NCBI RefSeq assembly: GCF_020662345.1
Contig: NZ_VMOA01000004.1
Span: 98,948 to 162,947, forward strand
Length of the DNA: 64,000 bases
Origin: Methylobacterium sp. W2
GTDB lineage: Bacteria; Pseudomonadota; Alphaproteobacteria; Rhizobiales; Beijerinckiaceae
Direction: 5' to 3'
The notes beneath the pieces are model-generated. The model did not search any database, was not told the origin of the DNA, and saw only the letters and a program-made list of their open reading frames with translations. Each line of letters starts with the position of its first letter. Position 1 is the stretch's first letter. The position numbers and the translations under genes were made by a program. Below are positions 63,653-64,000 of this stretch, one piece after another.

Positions 63653-64000
63653 GCGGCCTCGCCGACTGTGCGTGTGAGGGAGGGCGGCGCGGAGGCCGCC
63701 TGCGCGATGGCGCGCGCCAGAACGGTGACGTGGACGTGGCGGTCGACGGCGTCGGACATCCCGGCCTCGCGCAGGAGCGCATCGGCCGCCCGGGCGTCGA
63801 ACCGGTCGGCGAAGTCGGGGCCGATCCGGCCGCCGAAGAGGTCGCGCGGTTCCGCGACCACGAGGGGGGCGCGCTCGATGGCGCCGATCACCACGCGGCC
63901 GCGCCCGGCTTTGGGCTCGATCCGCACGGCCCCGATGGCGTGGGCGAACTCGCCGATCTTGGAGCAATGCTTGACGTAGCCCCAGGCAATGCCGGGGGGG
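63649..64000 (-). CDS. FAD-binding subunit (CoxM type) of molybdenum hydroxylase, partial
   Basis: The frame is open to the right edge, so the N-terminal part is outside the window. The visible C-terminal 117 residues contain GIAWGYVKHCSKIGEFAHAIGAVRIEPKAGRGRVVIGAIERAPLVV. This is the CoxM/XDH-subunit-M C-terminal fold, ending in helices. It would carry FAD between the 2Fe-2S protein and the terminal acceptor. The catalytic Mo subunit should lie further right if the operon is complete. Confidence 0.8.
   Translation of the reverse strand, partial: PPGIAWGYVKHCSKIGEFAHAIGAVRIEPKAGRGRVVIGAIERAPLVVAEPRDLFGGRIGPDFADRFDARAADALLREAGMSDAVDRHVHVTVLARAIAQAASAPPSLTRTVGEAA

Overview
This is a GC-rich chromosomal window from an alphaproteobacterium, very probably Methylobacterium/Methylorubrum (Methylobacteriaceae). 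The evidence is the serine-cycle pair ppc-mclA at the left edge, a typical phyR/nepR general-stress locus, a pyruvate phosphate dikinase, and several small proteins of kinds usual in this family. Most of the window is ordinary chromosomal housekeeping with short operons on both strands. The accessory parts are a decayed island behind tRNA-Glu and two blocks of intergenic repeats.

Layout. 1-3.4 kb: serine-cycle genes (3' part of ppc, then mclA) and a GlcG/HbpS-like protein. 3.4-13.5 kb: a CinA-type domain protein, SfsA, a Tat-exported phosphoesterase, a class III aminotransferase, a YkgJ-type protein coupled to a HAD phosphatase, a secreted FAD amine oxidase, a MarR regulator and a DUF1499 protein. 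13.6-14.5 kb: an array of three tandem 298-bp repeats plus a fragment of a fourth. 14.7-20 kb: an MBL-fold hydrolase, a DUF2865 protein, mntH and an OprB-like porin; the last two each follow an MntR-like box.

20-23.3 kb is the most interesting part, a compact general-stress-response island. Seven sites match the sigma-EcfG consensus GGAAC-N16/17-(C)GTT. They face nepR, phyR, a DUF1328 membrane protein, a KGG-repeat protein, two small unknown proteins, and a gene-free stretch that ends in an intrinsic terminator. That stretch looks like an undescribed stress-induced small RNA of about 90 nt with a C-rich loop. 25 kb away, at 48.0-48.8 kb, a predicted EcfG-type sigma factor carries a NepR-like domain fused to its N-terminus.

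23.5-46.6 kb: a cNMP-binding protein, a VOC protein, an L,D-transpeptidase, ppdK, a SleB hydrolase, AcuI, a Gre factor, WrbA, Sua5, an acyl-CoA dehydrogenase/enoyl-CoA hydratase/SDR/SDR/CorA run, an SRAP protein, three RNA methyltransferases and a CYTH-CHAD protein. 46.7-47.8 kb: tRNA-Glu(TTC) followed by a broken tyrosine integrase, an IS3-family fragment and two tiny island genes. 49-56.7 kb: a MocR regulator with a palindromic operator, a cytochrome bd-type oxidase operon with a DUF2474 subunit, a PHB-depolymerase-type esterase with a ribbon-helix-helix regulator and a four-half-site operator, and a DUF4239 protein. 57.4-64 kb: one leftward operon linking a molybdenum-hydroxylase-type FAD subunit, a fused 2Fe-2S/CoxG protein, a complete Liv-type ABC importer and a Rieske protein.

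Coordinates come from reading the sequence by eye. Functions come from motifs and family memory, with no database search.
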